A stretch of 64,000 nt of DNA from Pasteurella testudinis DSM 23072 (GTDB lineage Bacteria > Pseudomonadota > Gammaproteobacteria > Enterobacterales > Pasteurellaceae): assembly GCF_900176075.1 (NCBI RefSeq), contig NZ_FWWV01000001.1, positions 1-64,000 of the forward strand, written 5' to 3'. This document shows, one piece after another, positions 46,324 through 55,484 of the stretch. The notes beneath the pieces were generated by a model that saw only the letters and a list, made by a program, of their open reading frames with translations, did not search any database and was not told where the DNA came from. Position numbers and translations under genes: made by a program. Positions within the stretch are counted from its first letter, which is position 1, and each line of letters begins with the position of its first letter.

Positions 46324-47019
46324 ATGCGGTTAGATAAATTTTTAGCCGAGCAAACGGGCTTGACCCGTTCTCAAGTCACCAAAGTGCTGCGTAGCGGCGT
46401 GGTGGAACACAACGGCAGCGTGGTTAAATCGGGCGCATTGAAAATTGCGCCGACCGATCAGATTGTTTTTGACGGCGAACCGCTCTTTTGGCTGTCGGCC
46501 GGACAATATTTGATGTTGCACAAACCGCAAGGTTATATCTGCTCCCACGATGACGGCGAATATCCGACGGTGTACCAATTTTTTGATTATCCGTTAAGAA
46601 ACAAGCTGCATTGTGTCGGGCGTTTGGACGTAGACACCACCGGTTTGGTGCTGCTGACCGATGACGGGCAGTGGTCGCACCGTATCACTTCGCCTAAATT
46701 TCAGTGCGAAAAGACCTATTTGGTGACGTTAGCCGATCCGATCGAAAACCATTATCAAAGTGCGGTCGAACAGGGCATTTTGTTGCGTGGCGAAAAAGCG
46801 GCGACCAAGCCGGCTAAATTGGAAATCCTCGATGATTACAATTTGAATTTAACCATCAGCGAGGGGCGTTATCATCAGGTGAAGCGCATGTTTGCCGCGT
46901 TGGGCAATAAAGTGGTGGAGCTGCACCGTTGGCGAATCGGTAGTGTGGTTTTGAACGATGATCTGCAAGAGGGCGAATACCGTGCGTTAAGCCCGATCGA
47001 AATCGACGATTTTAACTAA
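46324..47019 (+). CDS. rsuA: 16S rRNA pseudouridine(516) synthase
   Basis: The 231-residue enzyme modifies U516 of 16S rRNA. It has an N-terminal S4 RNA-binding domain (MRLDKFLAEQTGLTRSQVTKVLRSG) and the RsuA catalytic motif GRLDVDTTGLVLLTDDGQWSH with the catalytic Asp. The C-terminal EGRYHQVKRMFAALGNKVVELHRW is typical. It is followed by bcr 36 bases later, the order also found in E. coli and H. influenzae. Confidence 0.95.
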   Translation: MRLDKFLAEQTGLTRSQVTKVLRSGVVEHNGSVVKSGALKIAPTDQIVFDGEPLFWLSAGQYLMLHKPQGYICSHDDGEYPTVYQFFDYPLRNKLHCVGRLDVDTTGLVLLTDDGQWSHRITSPKFQCEKTYLVTLADPIENHYQSAVEQGILLRGEKAATKPAKLEILDDYNLNLTISEGRYHQVKRMFAALGNKVVELHRWRIGSVVLNDDLQEGEYRALSPIEIDDFN

Positions 47020-47055
47020 TCGTGGTAGCAAACAGTGTGAAAAATGGAATAAATT

Positions 47056-48255
47056 ATGCCGCAAACAGAAAAAATCAGACAAATTAAGAAAAGCCCGATT
47101 TTCGTGCTTATTTTAGGTATTTTGGCGATGTTGCCGCCGTTGGCGATTGATATGTATCTGCCGTCGTTTTTGGATATCGCCCGCGATTTGAACGTCAATT
47201 CCGAACGGGTGCAGAACACGTTGGCGTTGTTCACGCTCGGTTTTGCCGCCGGACAACTGCTGTGGGGGCCGGTGGCGGACAGTTTCGGGCGTAAACCGGC
47301 GATTGCGATCGGCACGCTGGTGTTTGCCGTGACCGCACTTTTTCTGACCCAAGTGAATGATATTCAGGATTTCCTGCTGCTGCGCTTTGTGCAAGGCTTT
47401 TTCGGCGCTGCGCCGGCGGTGGTGTTGGGCGCATTGCTGCGTGATCTGTTCTCGAAAAACTATTTTTCCAAAATGATGTCGATGATCATGCTGGTATCAA
47501 TGATTGCACCGTTGCTGGCGCCGTTTATCGGCGGTTATTTGGCTAAGTTTTTCCACTGGCATTCGATTTTCTATGTGTTGGCGTTTTTCGGCATTTTAAG
47601 CTGCATCTTGGTTTTCTGGAAAATCCCTGAGTCCCACCCTGTCGAAAAACGCGTGCCTTTCAGTTTGAAAATAGTGCTGCGCAATTTTGCTTCGCTGATT
47701 CGGGTCAAAGCGGTGGTCGGTTATGTGTTGGCAGGGGCGTTTTCTTTTGCCGGCATGTTCTCTTTTCTTACCTCCGGATCGATTGTTTACATTGATATTT
47801 ACGGTGTCGCGCCGGAGAATTTCGGCTTTTTCTTTATCATGAATATGACGGTGATGATTCTGTTCACCTCGATTAACGGCAAAATGGTGGTCAAAGTCGG
47901 TGCAGAAAAAATGCTGCGCTTCGGGCTGAGTATTCAATTTTTAGCCGGTTGCTGGCTGCTGTTGGTGGCGGTTTTTGATTTGGGCTTTTGGCCGATGGCA
48001 TTAGGCATTTCCGCTTTTGTCGGCATGTTGTCCACCATCGGTTCCAATGCAATGGCATCAATTTTGGATCGCTTTCCGCAAGTCGCCGGTACGGCTAATT
48101 CGCTGGCGGGCACAATCCGTTTCGGCACGGGGGCAATGGTCGGATTTTTAATCGCCTTAGTGCCGTTGACCAGTGCGGCGCCGATGCTGCTGTCGATGTT
48201 TTTCTGCACGTTGTTGTCCGTGTTAAGTTACTACTTTTTAACCTATCGCAACTGA
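47056..48255 (+). CDS. bcr: Bcr/CflA-family MFS drug efflux transporter
   Basis: The 399-residue protein has 12 predicted membrane helices. It shows the DHA1 signature between helices 2 and 3 (GQLLWGPVADSFGRKPAIAIG) and the early LPPLAIDMYLPSFLDIA motif of Bcr/CflA proteins. E. coli Bcr exports bicyclomycin and sulfonamides; the substrate here is unknown. It follows rsuA and precedes treR with only 14 bases between. Confidence 0.9.
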   Translation: MPQTEKIRQIKKSPIFVLILGILAMLPPLAIDMYLPSFLDIARDLNVNSERVQNTLALFTLGFAAGQLLWGPVADSFGRKPAIAIGTLVFAVTALFLTQVNDIQDFLLLRFVQGFFGAAPAVVLGALLRDLFSKNYFSKMMSMIMLVSMIAPLLAPFIGGYLAKFFHWHSIFYVLAFFGILSCILVFWKIPESHPVEKRVPFSLKIVLRNFASLIRVKAVVGYVLAGAFSFAGMFSFLTSGSIVYIDIYGVAPENFGFFFIMNMTVMILFTSINGKMVVKVGAEKMLRFGLSIQFLAGCWLLLVAVFDLGFWPMALGISAFVGMLSTIGSNAMASILDRFPQVAGTANSLAGTIRFGTGAMVGFLIALVPLTSAAPMLLSMFFCTLLSVLSYYFLTYRN

Positions 48256-48269
48256 CAAGCATAGCGGTT

Positions 48270-49229
48270 ATGAAGCTGACGATTAAAGATATTGCCCGTT
48301 TGAGCGGCGTGGGAAAATCGACCGTATCCCGCGTGTTGAATAACGAACCGAACGTAAGCGAAGCCACTAAAGCGCAGGTGCTGGCGGTGGTGGCGGAACA
48401 CAATTTCCAGCCGTCACGCAGTGCCAGAGCCATGCGCGGCATTGAAAATCGGGTGATCGGCATTATCGTCACCCGTTTGGATTCGCCGTCGGAAAATCGG
48501 GTGCTGCGCGGCATTTTGAATGCCTTACGGCAGGACGGCAGCGAACATTTTATTGCCGAAAGCCGCTTCGAGCCTAAAATGGTGAAAGAACACCTGCAAT
48601 TTTTCGCCCAACGCCAAGTGGACGGCATTATTGTGTTCGGCTTCAGTGCCCTGAAACAGGAACTGTTGCTGCCGTACCGTAACAAATTGGTGGCGGTGGC
48701 GCAAAACTACGCCGAATTGTCATCGGTTTACTACGACGATTACGGCTCAATCCGCTTGTTGATGGAGCGCCTATATCAGCAGGGCAAACGCCGTATCGGC
48801 TATCTTGGGGTGGAATCAAGCGACCGCACCACCGGTTTGCTGCGCCACCAAGCCTATCTGAATTTCTGCACTGAAAAGCAGCTTACACCGCACTTTGCCT
48901 TAGGCACGCTGGATTATTACCACGCCTACCAACTGGCGGCAGATGTGATCCGTGCCGATACCGATGCGCTGGTTTGCGCCACCGACAGCATTGCAATCGG
49001 TGTCAACAAATATCTGGCGGAGCAGCAGCGCAGCGATATTCAAGTCTGCGGCGTCGGCAACAACGACCTGCTGAAATTCCTCTTTCCGCAAACCCTCAGT
49101 ATCGAATTCGGCTTTTATCGTGCCGGAGAGCGTGCTTTTAAACAATTATTGCGTTTATTAAATACGCCGGAAAAGATTGAGCATTTTTGCGTGGATTGCC
49201 ATTTTCCCGAAGAGCAAAAAAACGGATAA
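48270..49229 (+). CDS. treR: LacI-family trehalose operon repressor
   Basis: The 319-residue protein has an N-terminal LacI helix-turn-helix (LTIKDIARLSGVGKSTVSRVLNNEP) nearly identical to E. coli TreR, the hinge PSRSARAMRG, and a periplasmic-binding-type sensor with IIVTRLDSPSEN, YDDYGSIRLLMERLY and CATDSIAIGVNKYL. E. coli TreR senses trehalose 6-phosphate. No treB or treC lies next to it; remnants with a TreR-type operator lie 8 kb away at 57.2-57.9 kb. The start has a weak Shine-Dalgarno. Reading frame and key regions look intact. Confidence 0.88.
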   Translation: MKLTIKDIARLSGVGKSTVSRVLNNEPNVSEATKAQVLAVVAEHNFQPSRSARAMRGIENRVIGIIVTRLDSPSENRVLRGILNALRQDGSEHFIAESRFEPKMVKEHLQFFAQRQVDGIIVFGFSALKQELLLPYRNKLVAVAQNYAELSSVYYDDYGSIRLLMERLYQQGKRRIGYLGVESSDRTTGLLRHQAYLNFCTEKQLTPHFALGTLDYYHAYQLAADVIRADTDALVCATDSIAIGVNKYLAEQQRSDIQVCGVGNNDLLKFLFPQTLSIEFGFYRAGERAFKQLLRLLNTPEKIEHFCVDCHFPEEQKNG

Positions 49230-49330
49230 AAATATCGCATTGAGGACGGGAAAACCTGCTATTGATAACGCGAATTTTCCCTCGAATCGAGTGGCAAAGC
49301 TACTCAATCACGCTGAACCGATTGCGGTGT

Positions 49331-49375
49331 AGCCGCTGTCGGCTCAAATAGACGGAGGGCGGAAAATCCGCCCTC
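49331..49375. other. hairpins in the treR-nifJ convergent gap
   Basis: AGCCG/CGGCT (49331-49344) and GAGGGCGGA/TCCGCCCTC (49355-49375, 3-base loop) are two stems in the 165-base gap between convergent genes. They lack good T tracts, but their position suggests a bidirectional transcription stop. Confidence 0.45.
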
Positions 49376-49394
49376 GATGACGAGGTATCAGCCC

Positions 49395-52300
49395 CTATTC
49401 GACATAAGGATCAAAAATGGTCGCTTTGCGGGTCGCCATTTCTTCATAAAGCCCCCATTTGCGGTTAGCCACTTTTTGCGCACGAACGGCGATGTCGGCG
49501 GCTTCCTGCGGGTGCAGCCGTTGCAGCATTTGGAAACGGGTTTCGTGGCTGCGGTACTCTTCTAACGGTACACTCGGGCGCAGGCTGTCGAGCGAGAACG
49601 GAATTTCGCCGACCTCTTTCAGCGCCGGATTGTAGCGGAACAGCGGCCAGTGTCCGGATTTGACCGCTCTTTGTTGCTGCTGCAAACCCTCTTCCATTTG
49701 AATGCCGTGCGCAATGCAATGGCTATAGGCAATGATGAGCGACGGGCCCGGATAGGCTTCGGCTTCGCGCATGGCGAGCAACGCCTGTTGCGGATCGGCG
49801 CCGAAGGCAATCCGTGCCACATAAACATTGTTATAGGTGATCGCTTGCATGGCGATGTCTTTTTTACTGGCTTGCTTGCCGGAGGCGGCAAATTTGGCGA
49901 CCGCACCCAACGGAGTCGATTTTGACATCTGTCCGCCGGTGTTGGAGTAAACTTCGGTGTCCATCACCAAAATATTGACATCAGTACCACTTGCCAACAC
50001 ATGATCCAAACCGCTGTAGCCGATATCATAAGCCCAGCCGTCGCCGCCGACGATCCAGATTGAACGGCGGATCAGGTGATCGGCGATCGATTTTAAATTC
50101 AACGCACTGTCACTGCCGATCTGCGTCAACCGCTCTTTTAATTGCGCCACCCGCTTGATTTGCGCTTGAATCTGCGATTCGGTTTTTTGCTCGCTGTGCA
50201 GCAGTTTTTCGACCAATTCGGCATCAAGTTGCGCCGCGTGTTGCTGCAACTGCTCCCGTGCCAATTCGTGATGTTTGATCTCCGCCAGTCGGAAACCGAA
50301 ACCGAATTCGGCATTGTCTTCAAACAGCGAATTTGACCACGCCGGACCGCGCCCTTCGGCGTTTTTGCTCCACGGGGTGGTCGGTAAATTGCCGCCGTAG
50401 ATTGAGGAGCAGCCGGTGGCGTTGGCCACCATTAAACGATCGCCGAACAGACGTGATAGCAAGCTGAGATACGGCGTTTCGCCGCAACCGCTGCATGCAC
50501 CGCTGAACTCAAAGAGCGGTTGCAGAAACTGAACGCCGCGCACATTAGAGAAATCGATTCTGGCACGGTCGTTATACGGAATGGTTTCAAAGAAGTCGAG
50601 GCTTTGTTTTTCCTGTGCCAAATACGGCGTTTTTTCGTGCATATTAATCGCTTTATGGCTCGGGTTTTCCAAATCGCTCATCGGGCAGGCGTCAACGCAG
50701 AGCGAGCAGCCGGTGCAATCTTCCGGATAGAGCTGAATGGTGTAACGGGTATCGGGAAAACCGCGCGCGGTCGTCATTGCGGAACGGAATCCCGCCGGCG
50801 CATTATCCAGCAGATCTTTGTGGTAAAACTTGGCGCGAATCGCACTGTGCGGACAGACAAAACTGCAATTGCCGCACTGAATGCACAGTTCTTGATCCCA
50901 AATCGGGATATTTTGCGCAATGTTGCGTTTTTCCCATTGGGTGGTGGCAGAGGGATAAGTGCCGTCCGCCGGCAGCATGGAGACCGGAATCAAATCGCCT
51001 TTGCCCGCCATCATTTGCGCGGTGACTTGGCGCACAAACTGCGGCGCTTTGTCGGACACCGCTTGATACGCCTGCTCAAGTGCGGTCACTTGCGACGGGA
51101 TTTTCACCGGATAGAGATGGGTCAGGGTGTGATCCACGGCGGCGAAGTTCTTTTTCACCACCTCCGGCCCTTTGCGTTGGTAGGTTTTTTCAATCGCTTT
51201 TTTGATTTTCGCGATCGCTTTGTCTTTCGGCATCACGTTGGACAGCGCAAAGAAACAGGTCTGCATAATGGTATTGATTCGTTTGCCCATGGCGGTATCT
51301 TTCGCCACTTTATAGGCATCGATCACATACAGCGCAATATTTTTATCGATAATCTGCCGCTGTACCGCACTTGGCAGCTTGTCCCAAATGGTATCGGCAT
51401 CATATTGGCTGTTCAGCAGGAACGTGGCGTTTTGTGCGGCGTTCCCCAACATATCGGTGGTTTGCAAAAAGGTTTCCTGATGACAGGCGATAAAATTGGC
51501 GGACTGAATCAGATACGGGCTGTCGATCGGATTCGGGCCGAAACGCAAATGGGAAATGGTTTGTGAGCCGGATTTTTTCGAATCGTAGACAAAGTAGCCT
51601 TGTGCAAAATAATCCGGGTCGTCGCCGATGATTTTAATGGTATTTTTATTGGCGCCGACAGTGCCGTCCGCGCCCAGTCCGTAAAACATGGCGCGCACCG
51701 TATCTTGGCTTTCGATATCATAGTTCGCATCGATGTCCAGACTGGTTTGGCTGAGATCGTCGTTGATACCGACGGTAAAATGTTGCTTCGGCTTGCTTTG
51801 CTTCAATTCATCAAAGATCGCTTTCACCATCGCCGGCGTAAATTCCTTACTGGAAAGCCCGTAGCGACCAGCGATCACTTTTGGTAATCCGTCGAGCTGA
51901 TCCTGATTTTCGATAAGTGCGGTCAGAATGTCCTGATAGAGCGGTTCGCCGTTCGAGCCGGGCTCTTTGGTGCGATCGAGCACGGCGATCCGTTGAACGC
52001 TGCGCGGCAATTCCGCCAAAAGGTGCTCGGCGCTTAACGGACGGTATAACCGCACTTGGATTGCGCCCAGCTTTTCGCCTTTGGCATTTAAATCGCGGAT
52101 CGTTTCTTTAATAGTTTCAATGCCGGATCCCATCGCGATAATCACCGACTGCGCCGTCGGATCGCCGTAATATTCGATGATTTTATAGTGCCGTCCGGTC
52201 AGTTCCGCCAGCTGTCGCATTTTTTCCGCCACGATTTGCGGCGTGTTTTGGTAGTACGGATTCACCGATTCGCGCGCCTGAAAATAGACATCGGGATTTT

Positions 52301-52967
52301 GCGCCGTGCCGCGGATAAACGGATTATCCGGACTCAGTCCGCGCGCGCGGTGCGCTCTGACCAAGTCGTCCGGAATCATCGCTTTCACGCTTTGATCGTC
52401 AATCAGCGTGATTTTATTCACTTCGTGAGAGGTGCGGAAGCCGTCAAAAAAGTGGATAAACGGAATGCGGGCGGACAGGGTGGCGGCATGGGCAACCAGC
52501 GCCATGTCGTGGCTCTCTTGCACCGAAGACGCCGCCAGCATGGCAAAGCCGGTGGTGCGCGCCGCCATGACATCTTGATGATCGCCGAAAATGGACAGCC
52601 CCTGCGCCGCCAAAGAGCGGGCGGCGACATGGAACACGGCGGAGGTCAGTTCGCCGGCGATTTTATACATATTGGGCAGCATTAACATCAAGCCTTGCGA
52701 GGCGGTGAAGGTGGTGGTTAGTGCGCCGCTTTGCAGGGCGCCGTGCACCGCACCGGCCGCACCCGCTTCGCTTTGCATTTCCGCTACTAACGGAATGTTG
52801 CCCCAGATATTTTTTTGTTGTTCCGAAATCCACAAATCGACCAATTCCGCCATGGTTGAGGAGGGGGTGATCGGATAAATCGCGCAGACTTCGCTGACAC
52901 GGTAGGCAATGGAAGCGGTGGCTTCGCTGCCGTCACAGGTAATCATTTGAGTATTCAATGCGTTCAT
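49395..52967 (-). CDS. nifJ: pyruvate:flavodoxin/ferredoxin oxidoreductase
   Basis: The 1190-residue single-chain enzyme oxidises pyruvate to acetyl-CoA and CO2, reducing flavodoxin or ferredoxin under anaerobic conditions. Domain order is standard: N-terminal YPITPSSTMAELVD domain, gamma domain, a two-cluster ferredoxin insert (CIQCGNCSFVCPHSA and CTGCSLCVDACPM), and a C-terminal ThDP domain with CSGCGETPYLSL, GGDGWAYDIGYSGLDH and DTEVYSNTGGQMSKSTP. It lies 9 bases after a GltD-like gene. Some gammaproteobacteria use it in place of, or beside, pyruvate formate-lyase. Confidence 0.95.
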   Translation of the reverse strand: MNALNTQMITCDGSEATASIAYRVSEVCAIYPITPSSTMAELVDLWISEQQKNIWGNIPLVAEMQSEAGAAGAVHGALQSGALTTTFTASQGLMLMLPNMYKIAGELTSAVFHVAARSLAAQGLSIFGDHQDVMAARTTGFAMLAASSVQESHDMALVAHAATLSARIPFIHFFDGFRTSHEVNKITLIDDQSVKAMIPDDLVRAHRARGLSPDNPFIRGTAQNPDVYFQARESVNPYYQNTPQIVAEKMRQLAELTGRHYKIIEYYGDPTAQSVIIAMGSGIETIKETIRDLNAKGEKLGAIQVRLYRPLSAEHLLAELPRSVQRIAVLDRTKEPGSNGEPLYQDILTALIENQDQLDGLPKVIAGRYGLSSKEFTPAMVKAIFDELKQSKPKQHFTVGINDDLSQTSLDIDANYDIESQDTVRAMFYGLGADGTVGANKNTIKIIGDDPDYFAQGYFVYDSKKSGSQTISHLRFGPNPIDSPYLIQSANFIACHQETFLQTTDMLGNAAQNATFLLNSQYDADTIWDKLPSAVQRQIIDKNIALYVIDAYKVAKDTAMGKRINTIMQTCFFALSNVMPKDKAIAKIKKAIEKTYQRKGPEVVKKNFAAVDHTLTHLYPVKIPSQVTALEQAYQAVSDKAPQFVRQVTAQMMAGKGDLIPVSMLPADGTYPSATTQWEKRNIAQNIPIWDQELCIQCGNCSFVCPHSAIRAKFYHKDLLDNAPAGFRSAMTTARGFPDTRYTIQLYPEDCTGCSLCVDACPMSDLENPSHKAINMHEKTPYLAQEKQSLDFFETIPYNDRARIDFSNVRGVQFLQPLFEFSGACSGCGETPYLSLLSRLFGDRLMVANATGCSSIYGGNLPTTPWSKNAEGRGPAWSNSLFEDNAEFGFGFRLAEIKHHELAREQLQQHAAQLDAELVEKLLHSEQKTESQIQAQIKRVAQLKERLTQIGSDSALNLKSIADHLIRRSIWIVGGDGWAYDIGYSGLDHVLASGTDVNILVMDTEVYSNTGGQMSKSTPLGAVAKFAASGKQASKKDIAMQAITYNNVYVARIAFGADPQQALLAMREAEAYPGPSLIIAYSHCIAHGIQMEEGLQQQQRAVKSGHWPLFRYNPALKEVGEIPFSLDSLRPSVPLEEYRSHETRFQMLQRLHPQEAADIAVRAQKVANRKWGLYEEMATRKATIFDPYVE

Positions 52968-52976
52968 AATCTTCTC

Positions 52977-54605
52977 CTAACTGGCAACCGCCACCATTTC
53001 CAAAGCATGACAAGGACATTGCAGATAACAGGCTTCGCAGCCGGTACATTTGGCGTAATCCACCTGATAGCCTTTCCCTTTGCCGAGACGGATAATCGCA
53101 TCTTGCGGGCAGGCGCCGAAACAGCCGTTGCATTCGAAACAGTTGCCGCAGGAATAGCAGCGTTGCGCTTCATACACCGCCTCCTGTTCGCTCAAGCCGC
53201 CCAGCACTTCATCAAAGGTTTTGGCTCGCAAATGCGCCGCCATTTCCGGCTGTTCGCTTTGCTCGGCATCGGTTTTATACCAAAGGTGCAGACGGTTATA
53301 TTGAATCAGCGGATGTTTGCCGGCTTTTTGGTAAGTGCGGTTATTCAGATAGGCGTCAATGTGATAGGCGGCTTTTTTGCCGTGCCCGACCGCAATGGTG
53401 ACGGTGCGATCGGACGGCACCATATCGCCGCCGGCAAACAAACCGGCATAGCCGGTCATCATGTTTTCATTGACCATCACCGTGCCGTCGGCTTTGTAGT
53501 CCACACTCGGAATGCCTTGCGTCAGCCGGCTGTCGATATTTTGCCCCAACGCCAAAATTAACGAGTCGGCTTCCAGATAGTCATATTCGCCGCTTGGCTG
53601 CGGACGTCCTTTTTCGTCGAGCAGCATTTTTTCCAGTTTAAAACGGCAACCGTCGATCTCATTGATGGTGCGCAGCCAGTGGAAATCGATGCCTTCGGCA
53701 ATGGCCTCGGCGCATTCGAAATCGTGTGCCGGCATATGTTCCCGATCACGGCGGTAAATCACCATGACGTCTGATCCCAAGCGTTTGGCGGTGCGGGCGG
53801 CGTCCATTGCGGTGTTGCCGCCGCCGTAAACCGCCACCCGTTTGCCCAGTGTCGGCGCTTGTCCCATGCCGATGTCGCGCAGATAGCTGACCGCATCGGT
53901 CACGCGCGACGGATCGTCGTTCGGAATATCGGCGCCCCGCCCGATATGCGCGCCGACCGCCAAAAAGACCGCATCAAAATTGCCTTCCAGTTTGGCTTGC
54001 AAAATGGTATCGACTTTACTGTTGAGCACGATTTTCACACCCATTTCTTCAATCCGTTTGATCTCCGCTTCCAAAATGTGGCGCGGCAAACGGTAGGCAG
54101 GAATGCCGAAGCGCATCATGCCGCCGGCAAGCGGAGCGGAATCACGCACTTCCACCTCATGTCCTTTCAGACGCAGATGATAGGCGGCGGACAAACCGCT
54201 GGGGCCGGCGCCGACAATTAGCACTTTTTTACCGCTGGCAGGATTGCGGATCTCAACCGGCCAATGCTGTTCGATCGCCAAATCGCCCAAAAAACGCTCG
54301 ACGGCGTGGATACTGACCGCCTCATCAACATAAGTGCGGTTGCATGAGGTTTCGCAAGGGTGATAGCAAACCCGTCCGTGAATCGCCGGCAGCGGATTAT
54401 TGCGCATTAACTCTTGCCATGCCGCTTGATATTGTTTTTCCTGTGCCAGCGAGAGCCATTGTTGGATATTGCTGCCGGTCGGGCAGGCGTGATTGCAGGG
54501 CGGAAGCGAATTGGTGTACACCGGCACTTTGACTTGCACCGGCCCGGATCCTTTCTTCGCGGTGAGATCCGGTGGAAATGTCATATCGGCTTTTGCGTCT
54601 TTCAT
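52977..54605 (-). CDS. GltD-like NAD(P)H oxidoreductase with extra Fe-S domain
   Basis: The 542-residue protein resembles the small (beta) subunit of glutamate synthase. It has N-terminal Fe-S cysteines (CNHACPTG and GRVCYHPCETSC), an FAD-binding VLIVGAGPSGLSAAYHL, and an NAD(P)H-binding VAVYGGGNTAMDAARTAKRLG. Unlike GltD, its C-terminus adds a two-cluster ferredoxin domain (CYSCGNCFECNGCFGACPQDA and CTGCEACYLQCPCHA). No gltB is nearby. With nifJ 9 bases downstream it probably passes electrons between PFOR, or its flavodoxin, and NAD(P). The ATG at 54605 follows AAGGAC; a further ATG lies nine codons upstream. Confidence 0.85.
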   Translation of the reverse strand: MKDAKADMTFPPDLTAKKGSGPVQVKVPVYTNSLPPCNHACPTGSNIQQWLSLAQEKQYQAAWQELMRNNPLPAIHGRVCYHPCETSCNRTYVDEAVSIHAVERFLGDLAIEQHWPVEIRNPASGKKVLIVGAGPSGLSAAYHLRLKGHEVEVRDSAPLAGGMMRFGIPAYRLPRHILEAEIKRIEEMGVKIVLNSKVDTILQAKLEGNFDAVFLAVGAHIGRGADIPNDDPSRVTDAVSYLRDIGMGQAPTLGKRVAVYGGGNTAMDAARTAKRLGSDVMVIYRRDREHMPAHDFECAEAIAEGIDFHWLRTINEIDGCRFKLEKMLLDEKGRPQPSGEYDYLEADSLILALGQNIDSRLTQGIPSVDYKADGTVMVNENMMTGYAGLFAGGDMVPSDRTVTIAVGHGKKAAYHIDAYLNNRTYQKAGKHPLIQYNRLHLWYKTDAEQSEQPEMAAHLRAKTFDEVLGGLSEQEAVYEAQRCYSCGNCFECNGCFGACPQDAIIRLGKGKGYQVDYAKCTGCEACYLQCPCHALEMVAVAS

Positions 54606-54863
54606 GGCAATGTCCTTTTTGTTTGTGTGCAAACAACGGACTGCATTCGCCCGAAAAAGGCGAATCTCGTTATCATGTAGAGTCGTTTTGGGGTAAAAGT
54701 ATTATTCGTTACTCGTGAGAGTAAGATTACAATACCTTATTTTTATTAAGGATATGCGTTTATCTTCGGTTTCTGCGAGAGAGATCAATTTTTAGTCGGA
54801 CGAGGCGGTGAAAAATGAGAGGTCGCCCAAAATCCGGCAAGATTTCGGGCGTTAAAAAAAGGC
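54606..54863. promoter_or_regulatory. intergenic region upstream of the gltD-like/nifJ operon
   Basis: The region holds the leftward promoter for the oxidoreductase operon and the downstream end of the maa-like gene. A stem ATTCGCC (54645-54651)/GGCGAAT (54659-54665) falls in the expected 5' leader. I see no convincing FNR or ArcA site and no clear -35/-10 pair. Confidence 0.35.
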
Positions 54864-55466
54864 TTAATAGCGGGTTTTATCCTGTTCGGTAATCGGGCGG
54901 ATCACGCGGCAAGGCACGCCGCCTGCGATCACATTATCCGGAATATCCCGATTCACTACGCTGCCGGCGGCAATCACCACATTATTACCAATGGTCACGC
55001 CAGGCATGACTTTGACACCGCCGCCGAACCAAACATTGTCGCCGACGGTAATCGGGTAGGCATATTCCAAGCCTTGATTGCGGCGCTCGCTGTCCAGCGG
55101 ATGACCGGCGGTGTAGAAACCGCAATCGGGGGCGATAAACACGTTATCGCCAAAAGTGACTTTCGCACCGTCCAAAATCACGCAATGATGGTTGGCAAAA
55201 AAGTTATCGCCGATCTCGATGTTATAACCGTAATCGCACCAAAACGGCGCAACCAGACAAAAATTCGCTTGTGTTTTGCCGAACAGTTGACGAATCAGAG
55301 TTTGCTGTTGTTCCACCGCCGACGGACGTAATTGATTGTAATCGTAGCACCGCTCTTTGCAGCGGAGCCGCTCTTGGATTAAATCTTCATCATTGTTGGC
55401 ATCGTAAATCAGTCCGGCTAACATTTTTTGCTTTTCGCTCATGTCCGGCGTGGGTTGTTTGCTCAT
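54864..55466 (-). CDS. maa: sugar O-acetyltransferase (maltose/galactoside acetyltransferase type)
   Basis: The 200-residue protein is a hexapeptide-repeat acetyltransferase with the N-terminal maltose-acetyltransferase helix region (SEKQKMLAGLIYDANNDEDLIQERLRCK). The beta-helix follows with CDYGYNIEIGDNFFANHHCVILDGA, the catalytic His in YTAGHPLD, and VWFGGGVKVMPGVTIGNNVVIAAGSVV. It transfers acetyl from acetyl-CoA to a sugar hydroxyl; the natural acceptor is unclear. AAGGAAA precedes the ATG at 55466; a second ATG eight codons in is possible. Confidence 0.85.
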   Translation of the reverse strand: MSKQPTPDMSEKQKMLAGLIYDANNDEDLIQERLRCKERCYDYNQLRPSAVEQQQTLIRQLFGKTQANFCLVAPFWCDYGYNIEIGDNFFANHHCVILDGAKVTFGDNVFIAPDCGFYTAGHPLDSERRNQGLEYAYPITVGDNVWFGGGVKVMPGVTIGNNVVIAAGSVVNRDIPDNVIAGGVPCRVIRPITEQDKTRY

Positions 55467-55484
55467 AGCGTTAAGTTTCCTTCA

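Noticed and set aside
50520-51566. Long open frame (348 codons) on the plus strand inside nifJ
   Set aside because: It lies antisense to a confidently identified nifJ with strong motifs. The translation has no recognisable domain and is His/Arg-rich, as expected from the complement of GC-biased codons.
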